Source: Pedobacter sp. BS3 (GTDB taxonomy: Bacteria; Bacteroidota; Bacteroidia; Sphingobacteriales; Sphingobacteriaceae). From it: a stretch of DNA of 64,000 nucleotides. The notes below the pieces were generated by a model. That model ran no database searches. It saw nothing but the letters and a program-made list of their open reading frames with translations, and had not been told where the DNA came from. The number at the start of each line of letters is the position of its first letter. Within the stretch, counting starts at the first letter, position 1. Where the stretch lies: contig NZ_VTRT01000008.1 in assembly GCF_008274585.1 (NCBI RefSeq), positions 62,001-126,000 on the forward strand, in the 5' to 3' direction. The translations under genes and the position numbers were made by a program. This document shows, one piece after another, positions 62,017-64,000 of the stretch.

Positions 62017-64000
62017 TTATTTTACAGTATAACGGTATGTTCCGCGGGCTACGTTTCCTTCAGCGTCAAAACCTTCTACAATAGCACGATAGGTGCCTCT
62101 GCCATCGGCATTGTAGTACTCAAACGAGGCATTCCCGCTTTTATCGATCAGCACATTAGGATTCCAGTATATGGTTGTGCGCAGGTCGTTGCCGGGAACG
62201 CTTTTACTGGGCACATCATATTTGGGCGAATAAAATTGCCGGGCTTTATCGTAGCCTTTCGGCGAAATGGTGAGCTGGTTACTCTGCGGCAGCATTCTTT
62301 TCAGATCGTCAATTTTCATTGGCGTGCCTTTGGGCGCTTCCTTCATGTTAATGACTACCACACCATTGGTGCTATACAGCCTGTTGATACCGCTCACGCC
62401 GTCCTGGAAAAACACTTCTACAGATTCTATCTCGGCTGGATTAAGGCTGCTGACGTATGGAATGTCGGCGGGCATACCTTTTACAAATACCTGCACGGGT
62501 GTACGGCCGCCGGCATTGTAATCGCGGGTGAGGTATAGATTATCATCCGCATAGGTAAGACCGGCCGTCATCAGGCAATTCAATATCATGCCGCAGGCAG
62601 TAAACTGGTCGCCGGACAGAGTTCGGTCGGCGAGCATGCTTAACCCGGTTAAAGCGGGATAATCTTCGTGGCTGGGTTTCTTGCTTACTTTCTCGGTAAT
62701 TACCACCTCTTTCAGCACATTCATGCTGCGATGCTGGCGTTCACTGTTTTTCAGATACGGTGCAAGGGTGCTGTCGATATTGATAACTTCCTCATAAGGT
62801 TCGGTTTTAACCGATGCTGCCGGAGCGTAGGTATTATCCAGCATGATCATCATGTTTTTACCGTTCACATTGTATTTGGCGCTCACTATTACCTTCGATG
62901 AATCGGGAAAAACCAGGTTAGAGAACTTGAACTTCCCGTAGGCGTCGGTTGTGGCTTCGGCAGAGAAATGTTTATCGGGAACCTGGAGACGTACTTTACC
63001 TTTAAATACCGGCATCCCGTTAAGGGTACGCAACGTTCCGCTGATCTCTATACCCTGCTCGGGCATAAAATACAGCTTGGGATATTTGCCCGCGATAATA
63101 TCGGGGTATGAAAAATAACGATAGCCCTGCGTAAGCATCAGCACATCCAGATCTGCCAGCCGCTTTGCATCGATATGATTGAAATAATAATTCGGTTGTT
63201 CGATATAGCCTTTCAGATCTGACGACAGCAGCATGGCGCTCAGAATGGATGTTTCAGCGTTTTCATTATATGGCACCTTGGTTTCGTCAACCACAGCTAC
63301 CGAGAAATTGCCTTCCACGGGCTGTTTATCTCTGCGGGCAGCCACCGTCATTTTAACCCGCTGGCGAATGGTATAGGCCGGTTTCTCGGTAGTAACATTC
63401 AGGCTCAGATCGCCGGCATGCCGGATAAATGCCAGCCGCTCGCTCAGGGGCTGACCGCCGGAGGTTAACAGGGTAACCTGGGCCACACCTGAAGGAAACT
63501 TTGATTTGGGGATGCTGGCTGTAAACACCTGGCTGCGCAACGCGGCCTGGGCCGCATAACATACAATACCTCCGCTTTGGGCGATAATGTAAAAGCTCTT
63601 TCCGCGATATTTGGCAAAGAAAGGGTCGTTAGCAATAACTTTCACACTCAGACTTTCCGCGTCTTTATTGTTTACACTGATGCTGATACCTTCGTCCTGC
63701 ACCTGCGGAAGATTGTAGATGTGGTGTGTTCCATCGGGAAAGGTAACGTTGGCCTTGTACGTTTGCCCGCTTTGCGGAACCAGAATAAATGTTCCCATGC
63801 CTAAGTGCTGCGACTGAAATTTGGCAACTTCTACATTGTCTTTATCCAGTATCACACCTTTAACATCTACGCCCAGTCCATTGGGTTTGATGGCTTTAAA
63901 CGCTACCTGTAAGGGAATGCCTGCGTTCAGGGCGCCGCCCTCGGGGAAAAACTGTACATCGGCGGCCTGCTGTGTAATTATTCCTTTTAGCTGGAATGAG
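62017..64000 (-). CDS. Secreted MG-domain/TonB-plug protein (5' end beyond window)
   Basis: The frame stays open to the right edge, so the N-terminus is missing; 661 codons are visible. The edge part reads as an MG-type domain (VQFFPEGGALNAG, PLQVAFKAI). A second MG-like module with AYTIRQRVKMTVAARR and a carboxypeptidase-like regulatory domain (FSAEATTDAYGKFKFSNL near the middle) follow. A TonB-receptor plug-like segment comes next (TPVQVFVKGMPADIPYVSSL, AEIESVEVFFQDGV, YSTNGVVVINM), without any beta-barrel. Such proteins are abundant in Bacteroidetes, exported, and of unknown function. Confidence 0.8.
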   Translation of the reverse strand, partial: SFQLKGIITQQAADVQFFPEGGALNAGIPLQVAFKAIKPNGLGVDVKGVILDKDNVEVAKFQSQHLGMGTFILVPQSGQTYKANVTFPDGTHHIYNLPQVQDEGISISVNNKDAESLSVKVIANDPFFAKYRGKSFYIIAQSGGIVCYAAQAALRSQVFTASIPKSKFPSGVAQVTLLTSGGQPLSERLAFIRHAGDLSLNVTTEKPAYTIRQRVKMTVAARRDKQPVEGNFSVAVVDETKVPYNENAETSILSAMLLSSDLKGYIEQPNYYFNHIDAKRLADLDVLMLTQGYRYFSYPDIIAGKYPKLYFMPEQGIEISGTLRTLNGMPVFKGKVRLQVPDKHFSAEATTDAYGKFKFSNLVFPDSSKVIVSAKYNVNGKNMMIMLDNTYAPAASVKTEPYEEVINIDSTLAPYLKNSERQHRSMNVLKEVVITEKVSKKPSHEDYPALTGLSMLADRTLSGDQFTACGMILNCLMTAGLTYADDNLYLTRDYNAGGRTPVQVFVKGMPADIPYVSSLNPAEIESVEVFFQDGVSGINRLYSTNGVVVINMKEAPKGTPMKIDDLKRMLPQSNQLTISPKGYDKARQFYSPKYDVPSKSVPGNDLRTTIYWNPNVLIDKSGNASFEYYNADGRGTYRAIVEGFDAEGNVARGTYRYTVK

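Noticed and set aside
1-64000. tRNA, rRNA or other classical structured RNA genes
   Set aside because: Spacers were read on both strands and no cloverleaf, rRNA or known RNA signature was found; a covariance-model scan would settle this.

Overview
The window is from a Bacteroidota chromosome, most likely a Sphingobacteriaceae member (Mucilaginibacter/Pedobacter type). This is inferred from several signs: two SusC/SusD loci each headed by an ECF sigma factor and a FecR anti-sigma, a secreted PKD protein with a type B (gliding-motility-type) T9SS C-terminal domain, the Bacteroidetes-specific DUF4290 protein, and promoter boxes matching TAnnTTTG just upstream of many start codons. No rRNA, tRNA or CRISPR array was found.

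Layout. 1-31 kb is mostly housekeeping genes on the minus strand: a lipid kinase (+), a metallophosphoesterase, a META-domain lipoprotein, purL, a secreted hypothetical protein, fbaB, cydB-cydA, argS, a ThuA-like protein overlapping ppc, a RES/Xre toxin-antitoxin pair, tex and the T9SS PKD protein. A plus-strand block follows (a uvrD/pcrA-type helicase, DUF4290, murA), then pyrD (-). 31-42.5 kb is polysaccharide-utilization locus 1 (PUL1): sigma, FecR, SusC, SusD, a lipoprotein and a GH106-like hydrolase. 42.7-45 kb holds a polysaccharide deacetylase and an SPFH/band-7 protein with a small membrane partner. 45-55.7 kb is PUL2: sigma, FecR, a frameshifted SusC, SusD and a GH2 enzyme. 55.7-64 kb holds a candidate small RNA, a methyltransferase, a stand-alone HsdR_N protein, a lipoprotein, valS, a decayed PIN toxin locus and a partial receptor-like protein running off the end.

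The two PULs use the same logic. The SusC proteins carry an N-terminal STN domain that can signal to the FecR anti-sigma and release the sigma factor, while SusCD import glycans cut by the neighbouring hydrolases (probably rhamnose-containing for PUL1). In both PULs the fecR-susC gap contains, on the strand opposite to the genes, a terminator-like hairpin with a T tract, preceded by another hairpin and a promoter-like box over the susC start. This is the arrangement expected for a cis-antisense RNA of about 110 nt.

The spacers are rich in repeats of several classes: degenerate arrays with a 7-nt period, three of them exactly seven heptads long and several lying on stop codons; paired 10-bp hairpins with complementary loops; a hairpin family with a GTT-(A/G)CA-AAC tip; C/G-rich palindromes, one relative of which appears to be inserted in frame in a fecR gene; a perfect 100-bp tandem repeat; a perfect 403-bp duplication that copied the cydA 5' end; and a 138-bp MITE-like element. 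All family assignments come from reading the sequence; no database search was run.
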